A DNA stretch of 64,000 bases from assembly GCA_001421175.1 (NCBI GenBank), contig LJKL01000013.1, positions 1 to 64,000 on the forward strand. Reading direction: 5' to 3'. The translations under genes and the position numbers were made by a program. Shown here piece after piece: positions 41,985 to 51,644 of the stretch (its first letter is position 1; the number at the start of each line of letters is the position of its first letter). The notes under the pieces are model-generated. The model did no database searches and was not told where the DNA came from. It was given only the letters and a program-made list of their open reading frames with translations. The DNA comes from Methanomassiliicoccales archaeon RumEn M2 (lineage in GTDB: Archaea; Thermoplasmatota; Thermoplasmata; Methanomassiliicoccales; Methanomethylophilaceae).

Positions 41985-43520
41985 ATGTCTGAAACAAGGA
42001 GCAGCCTGTACAGGATCAAGCCTCTTTCAGACAGACTTCCCGCCGTGACCAGGCCGGAGGGGCATGTCCATTTCAGGACGAAGATGCTGTGGGTCGTAGC
42101 GATCCTGGTCATCTACTTCGTCATGACGAACGTGTACATCTACGGCCTGGATCACGAGAGGACCCTGGACCTGTTCGCCCAATACAGGACGATCATGGCC
42201 GGGGCCTCAGGCTCCATTCTGCAGTTGGGCATAGCGCCGATAGTCACGGCCTCGATAATAATGCAGCTGTTCGTTGGAGCAAAGATCATCAAGCTGGATC
42301 TTACGAACAGCGAGGACAAGGCATGCTATCAGTCAGTTCTGAAGCTGCTTGTCATAGCGATGATACTGTTCGAGGCCATACCCCAGGTGTTCGGATACCT
42401 TGTGCCGTCTCAGGCATTCGTCGGTGCGTTCACTCAGAATGGCGCAAAGGCCCTGATAGTGCTGCAGCTGTGCCTCGGATCATACATAGTGTTCCTGATG
42501 GACGAAGTCATATCCAAATGGGGGATAGGCAGCGGGATATCCCTTTTCATAGCCGCGGGAGTGGCCGAGTCTCTCTTCACTGGCACATTGAATTGGAATC
42601 CCATAAGCGGGTCTGAAGCGATCAGCATGTCCAACCCTCCGGCGGGAACCATACCGAAGGCGATATACATAATATCGAACACGACCCCCGAGCAGATGGC
42701 CTCCTTCGGCTATGAGCAGATACTGCTGGCACCTCCCAATCCAATGATAGCTTTGGTGGGGACCATCCTGATATTCCTCCTCGTCGCATACCTGGAGTCC
42801 ACACGCATAGAGCTGCCTCTGTCCCACGGATCCGCCAGAGGTGCCAGGGGGCGCTATCCTATCAAACTGATATACGCGAGCAACATCCCCGTCATACTGA
42901 TGTCGGCGCTGCTGGCGAATCTGAGCATGTTCGCTCTGCTGTTCTTCACAAACGATTTCCTGAGCGGGATCCCGTTCCTCGGCAACAATAGCTTGATAGG
43001 GCATTTCGAACCGGGACAGACCAGTGCATCCGGGGGATTGGCATGGTATCTGTCCGCCCCCATGGGCATGACGGAATGGCTTCTCCCGATAATCGACCCG
43101 GGGACATACGGCAACGATCATACGCCGCTTCTCAATCTGATGCGTGTGCTCACCTACATGTCCGTAATGGTGCTGGGCTCCATACTGTTCGCGAAGTTCT
43201 GGGTAGAGACCACGAATATGGGCCCCAGGTCCGTGGCGTCACAGATCCAGAGGAGCGGGATGCAGATACCCGGATTCAGGCGCGATCCCCGTGTATTGGA
43301 ACGCGTGCTTGAAAGATACATACCTGCAGTGACCGTCCTGTCCGGAGCTATAGTCGGACTTCTGGCCGCATCCGCGGACCTCATAGGTACCACCGGGAAC
43401 GCCAGCGGTACCGGTGTTCTGCTGGCGGTAGGCATACTCATTCACTTCTATGAGGCCATGGGTCGCGAGCAGATGATGGAGATGCACCCCGTGATGCGCG
43501 GGTTCTTCGGAGATGATTGA
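41985..43520 (+). CDS. secY: preprotein translocase subunit SecY
   Basis: The 511-residue protein has about ten hydrophobic segments. The plug region IMAGASGSILQLGIAPIVTA and the loops STRIELPLSHGSARGARGRY and AKFWVETTNMGPRSVASQIQ are typical of archaeal SecY/Sec61-alpha. It forms the membrane channel with SecE and Sec61-beta. It is the classic last step of the spc operon and is followed 2 bp later by the DUF106 insertase gene. Confidence 0.96.
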   Translation: MSETRSSLYRIKPLSDRLPAVTRPEGHVHFRTKMLWVVAILVIYFVMTNVYIYGLDHERTLDLFAQYRTIMAGASGSILQLGIAPIVTASIIMQLFVGAKIIKLDLTNSEDKACYQSVLKLLVIAMILFEAIPQVFGYLVPSQAFVGAFTQNGAKALIVLQLCLGSYIVFLMDEVISKWGIGSGISLFIAAGVAESLFTGTLNWNPISGSEAISMSNPPAGTIPKAIYIISNTTPEQMASFGYEQILLAPPNPMIALVGTILIFLLVAYLESTRIELPLSHGSARGARGRYPIKLIYASNIPVILMSALLANLSMFALLFFTNDFLSGIPFLGNNSLIGHFEPGQTSASGGLAWYLSAPMGMTEWLLPIIDPGTYGNDHTPLLNLMRVLTYMSVMVLGSILFAKFWVETTNMGPRSVASQIQRSGMQIPGFRRDPRVLERVLERYIPAVTVLSGAIVGLLAASADLIGTTGNASGTGVLLAVGILIHFYEAMGREQMMEMHPVMRGFFGDD

Positions 43521-43522
43521 AA

Positions 43523-44217
43523 ATGGCAACACAGAAACCCCCTGCAATGCCGGACGCTGAGAACCTTCAGATGCCGAGCATGATGCCGCTGATGGTTATG
43601 ATGTTCCTGATACTGGCACTCTACATGATAGATGGCAGCAACAATGTTATAGGACGCATCCTGAACTACGGCTTGTTCATACTTGATTTCGACGGGAGAT
43701 ATCCCGTGGCCACCCTGATGCTGGCCGGAGCGATCATGATCTTCCTCAGCACGCTCCTGAGGACGCTGGTCACAGACACCATATCCCAAGCGAAGAACCA
43801 GAATAAGATGTCCGCATTCAACAAGGAGCTCAGGCAGGCACGCCTGGAGAACAATCTTTACAAGGTGAAGAAGCTCACTGAGATGCAGCAGTCCATGATG
43901 GCCGGGAACATGTCCTCCATGAACAAGACCATGAAGGTCATGCCGTACACCATGTTGATAATAATACCCATCTTCCTGTGGATAAGGTACTTCATCGCCG
44001 TTACCGCCAGCGAGGCAGGCACCCTGATAATCAACATCCCCTGGTCTGTGGCAGGCGTAAGCCTGTCCCACACCCTGTGTTCATGCCCTCATGGATCCTG
44101 GTGTACACCCTCATATCGATCCCCCTGGGCCAGATAATAGCCAGGGTGGTCAGGACGTACCAGTTCAAGAAGAGGCTTCTGGAGCTGGAAGAAGAGGAGA
44201 GCGCAGAGGCAGCATGA
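43523..44217 (+). CDS. DUF106 (YidC/EMC3-superfamily) membrane insertase (apparent frameshift)
   Basis: Three or more membrane helices flank a coiled-coil region (FNKELRQARLENNLYKVKKL, then TEMQQSMMAGNMSSMNKTMK), which is the DUF106 layout. The frame breaks near 44073-44075 (CCC). One more C restores FMPSWILVYTLISIPLGQII and a charged end, with the stop at 44215. The repaired length is 231 residues. DUF106 proteins are archaeal relatives of YidC, Oxa1 and EMC3 that help insert membrane proteins. The position behind secY agrees with that role. Confidence 0.9.
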
Positions 44218-44750
44218 GGATAACCATAAGCGGTCCGCCCGGATCGGGCAAGACCACCGCATGCAGGAATCTGTCTCAGGCACTGGGTCTTAAGGCTGTT
44301 GTCTTCGGAACGCTGTTCAGGGAGATGGCCAAGGAGAAGGGCCTGTCGCTTTCAGAGATGGGCGATCTTGCGGAAAGGGACCCATCCATAGATAAGGCGA
44401 TAGACGAGCGTCTTCTGCAGATAGCCCGGGACAACAAGGACATAATCCTCGAATCCCGACTCTCCGCCCATATGCTCTCCCGTAACGGGATCGAAGCCTT
44501 CAAGATATATCTGGATGCCAGCTTGGACATTCGTTGTGCGAGGGTCTGTAGCCGGGAAGGGGAGCCGCTGGACGAAGCGATCTCCGTCACAGAGAAGAGG
44601 CAGGCCTCCGAGGCGGTAAGGTACATGAAGTATTACGGCATCGACATAACCGACATGAGCGTCTACGATCTCGTGATAAACACGGATTCCCTGACTCCAG
44701 AACAGGTTCTCGAGAAGATGCTGGATGCCATAGAGGGATGGAATTGCTGA
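44214..44750 (+). CDS. cmk: archaeal (d)CMP kinase
   Basis: The 178-residue protein starts MRITISGPPGSGKTTACRN, with the P-loop at 7-14, and has ILESRLSAHMLSRNGIEAFKIYLDA and REGEPLDEAI segments of archaeal CMP kinases. It phosphorylates CMP and dCMP. It starts in an ATGA overlap with the DUF106 stop, overlaps cbf5, and is a standard neighbour of the spc operon in archaea. In-frame codons upstream belong to the shifted DUF106 end. Confidence 0.92.
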   Translation: MRITISGPPGSGKTTACRNLSQALGLKAVVFGTLFREMAKEKGLSLSEMGDLAERDPSIDKAIDERLLQIARDNKDIILESRLSAHMLSRNGIEAFKIYLDASLDIRCARVCSREGEPLDEAISVTEKRQASEAVRYMKYYGIDITDMSVYDLVINTDSLTPEQVLEKMLDAIEGWNC

Positions 44751-45727
44751 TCAAGGACCCGGACGCTCTCAAAGACCGATGGGGCAAGAGGCCCTCGGAC
44801 AGGACCGTGGGGGAATTGCTCTCCGCAGGTGTTGTGGCTCTCGACAAGCCGGAAGGTCCCACGTCCCATCAGGTCACAGCCTGGGCCAGGGACGCTATAA
44901 AGGTAATCAGGATAGGTCACGGCGGGACGTTGGATCCCAATGTGAGCGGCGTACTGCCACTCTGCCTGGGCAAATCCGTCAGGCTTACGGATCTGGTGCT
45001 GTCCTCCGATAAGGAATATGTTTGTGCCATGTCCCTGCACGGGGACAGGCCCGAGGAGAAGATCAGGGCGGTGACATCAACCTTCGTGGGCAGGATATAC
45101 CAGACTCCGCCGGTAAGGTCCTCGGTCAAAAGGCAGATGAGGATCAGGAACGTGTCCTCGATAGATATCCTGGAGATAGACGGCAGGGATATGCTGTTCA
45201 GGGTCTCATGCGATGCCGGTACGTACATAAGGACGCTGTGCGTCGATATAGGGGAGGCTCTGGGGTGCGGAGCCCATATGGTACAGCTGAGAAGGACGAG
45301 GTCCGGGTCAATGGAGGAGTGCAGAGCCGTATCCCTGCAGGACCTCAGAGATGCCTACGTATTCTGGCAGCAACACGGGAGGGAGTCCTGGCTCAGGTCC
45401 ATCGTGATGCCGATCGAAGTTCTGGCAGAGCCTCTTCCAAAGGTCATAGCCAAGGCCACGGCGGTGGATGCACTGTGCCACGGCGCCGATCTGACCGTTC
45501 GCGGCATCCACATGCTCGACGAGGACATAAGGCGCAATGCTCTGGCCGCAGTGATGACGGCCCGGGGGGAGCTTGTGGCCATAGGCCGGATGCAGATGTC
45601 CACATCCAAGATAATGGCTTCCGATCAGGGAGTGGCGGTGAAGATAGAGCGCGTCATAATGGATACGGGCCACTACCCGAGAATGTGGAAATACGCCACG
45701 GACCTTGAGGACGAACAACCGTTATAA
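44738..45727 (+). CDS. cbf5: H/ACA pseudouridine synthase Cbf5 / archaeal TruB
   Basis: The 329-residue protein has the catalytic Asp at residue 66 in GHGGTLDPNVSGVLP, RTLCVDIGEALGCGAHM, and a C-terminal PUA domain (LCHGADLTVRGIHMLDEDI). Cbf5 is the catalytic subunit of the H/ACA RNP and also makes psi55 in tRNA. It closes the ribosomal superoperon and works with Nop10, found at 5005-5193. Confidence 0.95.
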   Translation: MELLIKDPDALKDRWGKRPSDRTVGELLSAGVVALDKPEGPTSHQVTAWARDAIKVIRIGHGGTLDPNVSGVLPLCLGKSVRLTDLVLSSDKEYVCAMSLHGDRPEEKIRAVTSTFVGRIYQTPPVRSSVKRQMRIRNVSSIDILEIDGRDMLFRVSCDAGTYIRTLCVDIGEALGCGAHMVQLRRTRSGSMEECRAVSLQDLRDAYVFWQQHGRESWLRSIVMPIEVLAEPLPKVIAKATAVDALCHGADLTVRGIHMLDEDIRRNALAAVMTARGELVAIGRMQMSTSKIMASDQGVAVKIERVIMDTGHYPRMWKYATDLEDEQPL

Positions 45728-45758
45728 CTCGGTAGTCCCTTGTTCCGAAGGGAGACCC

Positions 45759-46085
45759 ATGCTGAAAAGGAAGAAAATACTCCTGGAGGAGACGGAGCTG
45801 GAGCTCGGAAGGTTCGATCCCGAAGCAGAAGGGATGTACCGGAACATCGAGGCTTACAGGTTCGAGGTCAGATCCCGAAAGGGATTCTACGCCAGGATAG
45901 AAGCATCCTCCCCCATAGATGTGGGCATCATCGGTACCGACGGGTACAATCTAAAGTTCCAGCAGGGGGTCACGGATGTGTGCATAGGCCCTCTGCCGAT
46001 AAAGGAGAAGGGTGAGATGGCACTTGTCCTGGGCACCTATCCCGGCGACAGGTCGAATGTGAGGGTTTCAGCCTGGATGGAATGA
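45759..46085 (+). CDS. uncharacterised protein, beta-rich, about 108 residues
   Basis: The protein starts MLKRKKILLEETELELGRFD at the ATG at 45759, with GGAGA before it. It shows alternating charged and hydrophobic residues (RFEVRSRKGFYARIEASSPI, then DVGIIGTDGYNLKFQQG, MALVLGTYPGDRSNVRVSAW), suggesting a beta sandwich. No membrane helix or signal is seen. I recognise no family. It is followed 1 bp later by a membrane protein gene, so a membrane-associated role is possible. Confidence 0.6.
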   Translation: MLKRKKILLEETELELGRFDPEAEGMYRNIEAYRFEVRSRKGFYARIEASSPIDVGIIGTDGYNLKFQQGVTDVCIGPLPIKEKGEMALVLGTYPGDRSNVRVSAWME

Positions 46086-46086
46086 A

Positions 46087-46575
46087 ATGAGCGTCTTCAA
46101 AGGTGGCAGGACGGCGGATCCCGTGCCTGATAACAGGCCGAGGAACCTGGACATAATGTCCGGTTATGATACGTTCCTGATGATAATCCTCATCCTTTCC
46201 GTTGTCGTATGCATCATCCTCTCCGTCTTTTTCCTGAATTTCTGGGACATGGGCTTCATAGATGTTGCGCCCCTGATATCGGCACCTTTGTTGGTGGTAG
46301 GTCTGATGGTCTATCTCAATTCCAAGGAAAGATACCTTCTAATAGTGATAGTGGCGGTTTTGGCCGTTCTCTACTTCTTCTTCGATGTCAGCTTCGCCAT
46401 ACTTCTCATAATCGGGTTCGTCCTCGTCGGGTCCCCGGGCGTTGCGGCGATAGTATCCGTACTGCAGAAGAAGATGTTCTACAGCGTCATCACTTCCGTG
46501 GAGTACATGAATGTGAAAGAGAAGCTGACGGTCAAGGACAAGGTCGTCGCATTCATGTTCAATATCCCCCCATGA
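46087..46575 (+). CDS. four-helix membrane protein of unknown function
   Basis: The 162-residue protein has a polar start (SVFKGGRTADPVPDNRPRN) and then about four hydrophobic segments: TFLMIILILSVVVCIILSVF, APLISAPLLVVGLMVYL, YLLIVIVAVLAVLYFFF and FAILLIIGFVLVG. A cytoplasmic end with KEKLTVKDKV follows. No family is recognised. It lies in a three-gene run with the soluble protein before and another membrane protein after. Confidence 0.6.
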   Translation: MSVFKGGRTADPVPDNRPRNLDIMSGYDTFLMIILILSVVVCIILSVFFLNFWDMGFIDVAPLISAPLLVVGLMVYLNSKERYLLIVIVAVLAVLYFFFDVSFAILLIIGFVLVGSPGVAAIVSVLQKKMFYSVITSVEYMNVKEKLTVKDKVVAFMFNIPP

Positions 46576-46597
46576 CATGGATTCCAGGGGTCTGACC

Positions 46598-47194
46598 ATG
46601 GATTACAACATGAAGCGTGCGTCCTTCCCATGGAATGAGGTCATAGAAACGATATACATGGGCCTCATGGTGGGAACATTCCTTTGGATATACATGTCAA
46701 TGAACCCCGCCTTCAGAACGGCTACGGACACATCCGCGGCCCCGCTCTATACCTTCCTTCTGCTGTTGTATATGCCGATAGTGGTTATGCCCTGGTCCAT
46801 ATTCAGGTCGCTCAAGGTTCGCATAGAGACCAGATACAGGGATTTCCTGCTCTATGACGGAGTGAAGGAAACACTGAAAAGAATGGCTGTGCCCATACTC
46901 GCGGCTGTTGCCTTCATAGCATTGGCGGTAAGCACCACAGGCATAAACTCGGTGCTGATGTTCATAGTCCTGTCCATAGTCGTGAACGTTTTCATAATCG
47001 TTCTGACGTCCATAGTCTATTATCGGTTCTTCGAGAGCAAGATCGTCGACGATATCGTATCCAAATGGAGGGTGTTCCGCCCAGTATCCCTGTTAATGAG
47101 GATAGACGACGAATCCACCGGGCTGAAGCAGGAGCTGCCCGGGACCCCCAAGAGGGACAAGAAGGACTACGGGGAACTGGAGTTCTCCGATTAG
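46598..47194 (+). CDS. multi-helix membrane protein of unknown function
   Basis: The protein of about 198 residues has hydrophobic segments around YMGLMVGTFLWIYMSM, YTFLLLLYMPIVVMPWSIF, AVPILAAVAFIALAVST and LMFIVLSIVVNVFIIVLTSI, with a charged cytoplasmic C terminus (KRDKKDYGELEFSD). I chose the ATG at 46598 with AGGGG before it, over another in-frame ATG at 46577. I recognise no family. It closes a small cluster after cbf5 and overlaps the convergent gene by 4 bp. Confidence 0.6.
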   Translation: MDYNMKRASFPWNEVIETIYMGLMVGTFLWIYMSMNPAFRTATDTSAAPLYTFLLLLYMPIVVMPWSIFRSLKVRIETRYRDFLLYDGVKETLKRMAVPILAAVAFIALAVSTTGINSVLMFIVLSIVVNVFIIVLTSIVYYRFFESKIVDDIVSKWRVFRPVSLLMRIDDESTGLKQELPGTPKRDKKDYGELEFSD

Positions 47195-47622
47195 AACATC
47201 CCTTCGTTCGCTCTTCCCGGTTTGCACAAGGATTCTATTATCGGCATGAATATCTTACCGGATCCGTAACCCTCTGTCCTGTTGGCGCCTATGAGCTCCG
47301 GTTCCTTTTCGCTGGTGAAGACTACCTGACACTTCTGATATCCTCCTGCCAGGGATACGAACGGGCGGCCGGTATCCTCCGCCATCTTCAATATCTCGTC
47401 CGCAAGGAACTGGAGATCCTTCGGGTCTGTATCCTCGGGGAATTCCACGTTGAAGGAGTGGAGGCCGTTCGTTCCGTTGAAAAGATACAGGACCTCTCTG
47501 GGTTCCAGGATCTCACGGAATCTTTCACCGTTCTCTCCTTCGGAGGCGATCTCTATGACACGTCTTTTCCAGACATCCGCGAATTCAACGTAAAGGGCAT
47601 CCTCGCCCAGAATCTTCCACAT
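47191..47622 (-). CDS. uncharacterised soluble protein, about 143 residues
   Basis: This protein reads MWKILGEDALYVEFADVWKR and includes EVLYLFNGTNGLHSFNVEFP, FLADEILKMAEDTGRPFVSL and GGYQKCQVVFTSEKEPE. It seems to be a mixed alpha-beta domain without membrane segments. I recognise no family. It is divergent from trpS and convergent with the membrane cluster. Confidence 0.6.
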   Translation of the reverse strand: MWKILGEDALYVEFADVWKRRVIEIASEGENGERFREILEPREVLYLFNGTNGLHSFNVEFPEDTDPKDLQFLADEILKMAEDTGRPFVSLAGGYQKCQVVFTSEKEPELIGANRTEGYGSGKIFMPIIESLCKPGRANEGMF

Positions 47623-47716
47623 GCCCTCCGTATCAATCTTCTGCCATTATTAGTTATTCGCTGAGGCGCCCCAAGGAATGTTTAATAATGCCACAGCCTT
47701 GTGGTGACGAGCGCAA

Positions 47717-48839
47717 ATGGCCGAGAATTTCACAGTGACTCCCTGGGAGGTTACCGGGGACATAGACTACGAAGAGCTCCAGAGGAGGTTCGGCACCACG
47801 CCTATAGATGATGCACTCCTCAGGAGGCTGGGAGGTTACGGCGACCTCCATATGATGCTGAGAAGAGGCATATTCTACTCGCACAGGGATATGAACACCC
47901 TTCTCGACGAGTACGACAAAGGGAGCAGGTTCGTTCTCTATACAGGCCGCGGCCCTTCAGGGAGCACCCATCTGGGTCATATCATGCCGTGGATACTGAA
48001 CAAATGGTTGCAGGACGTCTTCGATGTTCCAATGTATTTCCAGATGACCGATGACGAGAAGTTCCTCTTCAAGGACCTTACCCTCGGAGAGACGAGGAGC
48101 ATGGCATACGATAACGCCCTCGACTTCATCGCCCTAGGTTTCGATCCCGAGAAGACGAAGATCATCCTGGACACAGAGAACATAAAGACCCTCTATCCGA
48201 TAGCTCTCAAGGTATCCAAGAAGGTCAATTTCTCAACGGCAAGAGCCGTTTTCGGCTTCGAGAACAGCACCAACATAGGATCAATATTCTTTACCGCAGT
48301 ACAATCGGCTCCCGCATTCCTCGCGACCGAGCTGCAGGGCAGACAGGTTCCGTGCCTCATACCCTGCGGTATAGATCAGGACCCGCACTTCAGAGTCAGC
48401 AGGGATGTGGCTCCCGGTCTCGGGTACCCGAAACCCAGTATGCTGTACTGCAAGATGTTCCCCGGTCTCGGGGGAGGGGACAAGATGTCCTCCTCCGACC
48501 CCAATGCGACAATATTCACTACTGACACACCAAAGAAGGTCAAGTCCAAGATAGGGCGCGCCTTCACGGGAGGGCGCGTCTCAGTTGATGAGCAGAGGAA
48601 GCTGGGCGGCAACCCGGAAGTCTGTGCTGTTTTCAAGTACAATTTCTATATGTTCGAGAAGGACGACCGTAAGGTGGAGGAGATGTCCGACAGATGCAGG
48701 AGGGGGGGAGATCCTCTGCGGCGAATGCAAGGCGGCCCTCACAGAGAAGATAAACGTGTTCCTGGAAGGCCACCAGGCCAAGAGGGAGGAGGCCAAGGAG
48801 ATAATAGGCTCCATGGCCTTTGAAGGATTTGAATGGTGA
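47717..48839 (+). CDS. trpS: tryptophanyl-tRNA synthetase (apparent frameshift)
   Basis: The archaeal-type class I synthetase has the nucleotide motif GPSGSTHLGHIMPW (HIGH-like) and KMSSS in GGDKMSSSDPNA. Near the end, a G7 run at 48702-48708 shifts the frame. Six G bases give a continuation with EILCGECKAALTEKINVFLE and a stop at 48837-48839. The repaired length is 373 residues, normal for archaea. It charges tRNA-Trp. The PheRS alpha gene follows after 4 bp. Confidence 0.94.
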
Positions 48840-48843
48840 GTTC

Positions 48844-50342
48844 ATGAATGTCATCGAAAGTCTCAGCTATAACGAGAAGAAGCTTCTGCTGGCACTTGAG
48901 GAATCAGGAGGGGTCTCATCTCCGGAGAGGATGATCTCATCAGGGAAGTTCGATCTTGAGGTGGAGGTCATGGGCGCCGCATCGTGGCTCTCCAATAAGG
49001 GGCTGGCGACGATAACTGAGGATCAGTCCAAGTTCTATGTTCTTGCAGATGCGGAAGTGGTGGACAGAGGTCTTCCGGAGAGAAGGGCCCTGATCGCCAT
49101 CAACGAGGCCGGGGGCGAGCTGTCGATGGCCGATCTTGCCGCGGCGCTGCCTGCGGGAGAGGACAAGATAGCCATAGGATGGCTCAAGAGGAAAGGGCTC
49201 GCCGCGATAAAGGAAGGCACCCTGTCTCTCACGGAACAGGGGATCATCGCGCTCAAAACGATATGCCGGACGAGGTTCTGCTCAAGAGGTTGGCCTCCGG
49301 GCGCATACCCGAAGGGGATGCGGATTCGAAGCTGGTCAAGGATCTCAAGGGCAGGCAGGGGATGATCTCAGAGGCCGTCGAGACCGACAGGACAATATCC
49401 CTGACCGACAGCGGCAGGGAAGCGCTGGCATCGGGAATAGAGCTCAGAGAGGAGATAACCCAGGTGACCGACGTCATAATCCAGAGCGGCGCCTGGAGGA
49501 ATGCCGAGTTCAGGAAGTACGATATAGGTACATTCGCACCCTCTCTTTATCCGGCCAAGAAGCACCCTCTCTCCCGGCTCGGGGATGAGATAAAGAGGAT
49601 GTTCACAGACATGGGGTTCACAGAGATAGACGATGAGTACGTACAGCCCGCATTCTGGGACATGGACGTCCTCTTCGTTCCTCAGGACCACCCGGCCAGA
49701 GAGTTACAGGATACGTTCTATCTCGAGAGGCCGTCCAGGATATGCATCGAAGATGAGGAATTGGTCAGGAAGGTCAGGGACATACACGAGCACGGCGGCG
49801 ACACAGGATCGGCCGGTTGGGGCGGGGCATGGTCCCGGGACATGGCTGAACAGGCCATGCTCAGAACGCATACGACCGTCAACACGATATCCTATGTGGC
49901 TGCGCACCCGGATGCGCCTGCTAAAGCATTCTCCCTTTCACGCATATTCAGGAAGGAATCCATAGATTCCACGCATCTTCCGGAGTTCACTCAGATAGAG
50001 GGCATAATAATAGACGAGAAAGGCAACTTCGACATGTTGGTCTCAGTCATAAGGGAATTCTATTCCAGACTCGGATTTGATCGGATCCGTATAAGGCCGG
50101 CCTATTTCCCGTACACCGAGCCGTCCCTGGAGCTGGAGGTATTCTTCAATGGGAAATGGATGGAGCTGGGCGGCGCAGGGATATTCAGGCCCGAGGTCGT
50201 GGCGCCCTTCGGAGTGAAGCATCCCGTGCTGGCGTGGGGATTCGGATTCGAGAGGCTGGCCATGCTCAAATGGGGTATAACCGACATAAGGGACCTCTAT
50301 ATATCGGACATAGACGATCTGAAGAACAGCAGGATATTCTAA
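48844..50342 (+). CDS. pheS: phenylalanyl-tRNA synthetase alpha subunit (apparent frameshift)
   Basis: The first part has the winged-helix repeats of archaeal/eukaryal PheS (LSYNEKKLLLALEESGG). The second contains the class II core: RMFTDMGFTEIDDEYVQPAF, then MDVLFVPQDHPARELQDTF, HTTVNTISYVA, and AWGFGFERLAMLKWGITDI. The frame breaks at an A4 run at 49255-49258, and one more A restores 499 residues. The beta-subunit gene is not adjacent, unlike in many archaea. The end overlaps the convergent regulator by 4 bp. Confidence 0.93.
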
Positions 50343-51544
50343 TTCAGTTTGAGCTCCTTCATCATCAGATCTATCTTCTTTTTCTCTTTGTCAGGGGCGG
50401 TAGCCCTGGCCTTCATCATCCGAACGACGGCCTGCTGAGGATCGCCCTTCTTGAGATCCAGTTCTGCCATCAATATGAAACGTTCTATGCTGGCACCTAT
50501 GTCCCCTGAAGGGATCCTGACGTTCTCGACCATCTTCTCCGATTCCTCGAATCGTCCCAATCCGAACAGTATCTTGGCGATGCGCAGATCGGCCACAGCC
50601 AGACCTCCCATCTCTTCCAGCAGACCCAATGCGCCGTCCGTGTCCCCTTCCGCCATCTTGATGTCGGAGCCGTAGACCTTGGCCGCCGTCTCATCATATT
50701 CTGCAAGCTTCTCCACCGTGTCCCCGGCATCATCAAGATCCCCGGAAGATATGTCCGCCTCTATTCTCACGGAAAGAACATCGACTGCGAATTTGGCAGG
50801 CACGTTGTCGAGCTTCACCAAGGTATCGTGAAGGTCATCGTTCGCCGTGGCGATCAGGTCGTATGCATTGATGCTTATCAGTTTGCATGCTTCCCTCGTT
50901 CTTCCCGCTTCCACAAGGTGGTAGAGGCGCTCGTGGGTCCTTTCGATATCCGATTCCAGTATCTCCGTGTCCTCCATCCAATAGTCAGCCGCGTAACTGT
51001 GCCAGGCAGCCTTTGCGACAGAGTCTGCAGCCCTCATCATATTCGATCTCAGCCTCTCGTCGATCACTGTCATACCCGAGACGTCTGCCGGTATGACAAG
51101 CTTCACTGACTTGGGAAGGATCGATACCGGAACGGGCACTCTGAAAGCACAGGCGCATCCCAGAGCATAAGAATCAACAGGATCGAGATTCTCCAGTATT
51201 ATGTGGGCATCCTGTCTTTTGAGGTCCAGGAGGGCGTCGATATCTATGCCGTTGTTCTCTGCGTAATCCCGGATCCTGGCGGACTCCGACATACCGAAAG
51301 GAGTGAGGAGATAGGATTTCCTCTTAACCTTGCCTCCTTTGATATGGGTCTGCTTCTCCTCTACCTTCCCGCATTCTCTGAGCTTCTTCAGTTCTATGGA
51401 CGCATGGGCCCTGGAGATCCTGATGGAGGTTGCTATCCCGTCCTGGGTAAGATCCCACGGTATGTTGTAGATCTCCGAGGAATCGGTCATCTTGAACCTA
51501 TCCAAATGCATGATGATTCTTTGGCCTATGCTTAGGGTGACCAT
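50339..51544 (-). CDS. winged-helix protein with C-terminal repeat (TPR-like) domain
   Basis: The 401-residue protein begins with a winged-helix-like domain (LSIGQRIIMHLDRFKM, then ITRAHASI-like RISRAHASIELKKLRECG) and a basic turn (HIKGGKVKRKSYLLTPFG). The rest is helical with repeats such as GDLDDAGDTVEKLAEY, GDTDGALGLLEEMGG, and GRFEESEKMVENVRI. There is no P-loop ATPase domain. A TATA-like TTTATAT lies 27 bp before the ATG, so the mRNA is probably leaderless. The function is unknown, but it resembles a signal-sensing regulator. It is divergent from the DTD2 gene. Confidence 0.7.
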   Translation of the reverse strand: MVTLSIGQRIIMHLDRFKMTDSSEIYNIPWDLTQDGIATSIRISRAHASIELKKLRECGKVEEKQTHIKGGKVKRKSYLLTPFGMSESARIRDYAENNGIDIDALLDLKRQDAHIILENLDPVDSYALGCACAFRVPVPVSILPKSVKLVIPADVSGMTVIDERLRSNMMRAADSVAKAAWHSYAADYWMEDTEILESDIERTHERLYHLVEAGRTREACKLISINAYDLIATANDDLHDTLVKLDNVPAKFAVDVLSVRIEADISSGDLDDAGDTVEKLAEYDETAAKVYGSDIKMAEGDTDGALGLLEEMGGLAVADLRIAKILFGLGRFEESEKMVENVRIPSGDIGASIERFILMAELDLKKGDPQQAVVRMMKARATAPDKEKKKIDLMMKELKLN

Positions 51545-51644
51545 ATTATCGTTTTTCAAAAATCTTAGCGGGATATAAAGCCCTGCGATTACGTTAACGT
51601 TACATCCGTCAACGGATTAAATACGGGACTCCGATTCAGGAGCG

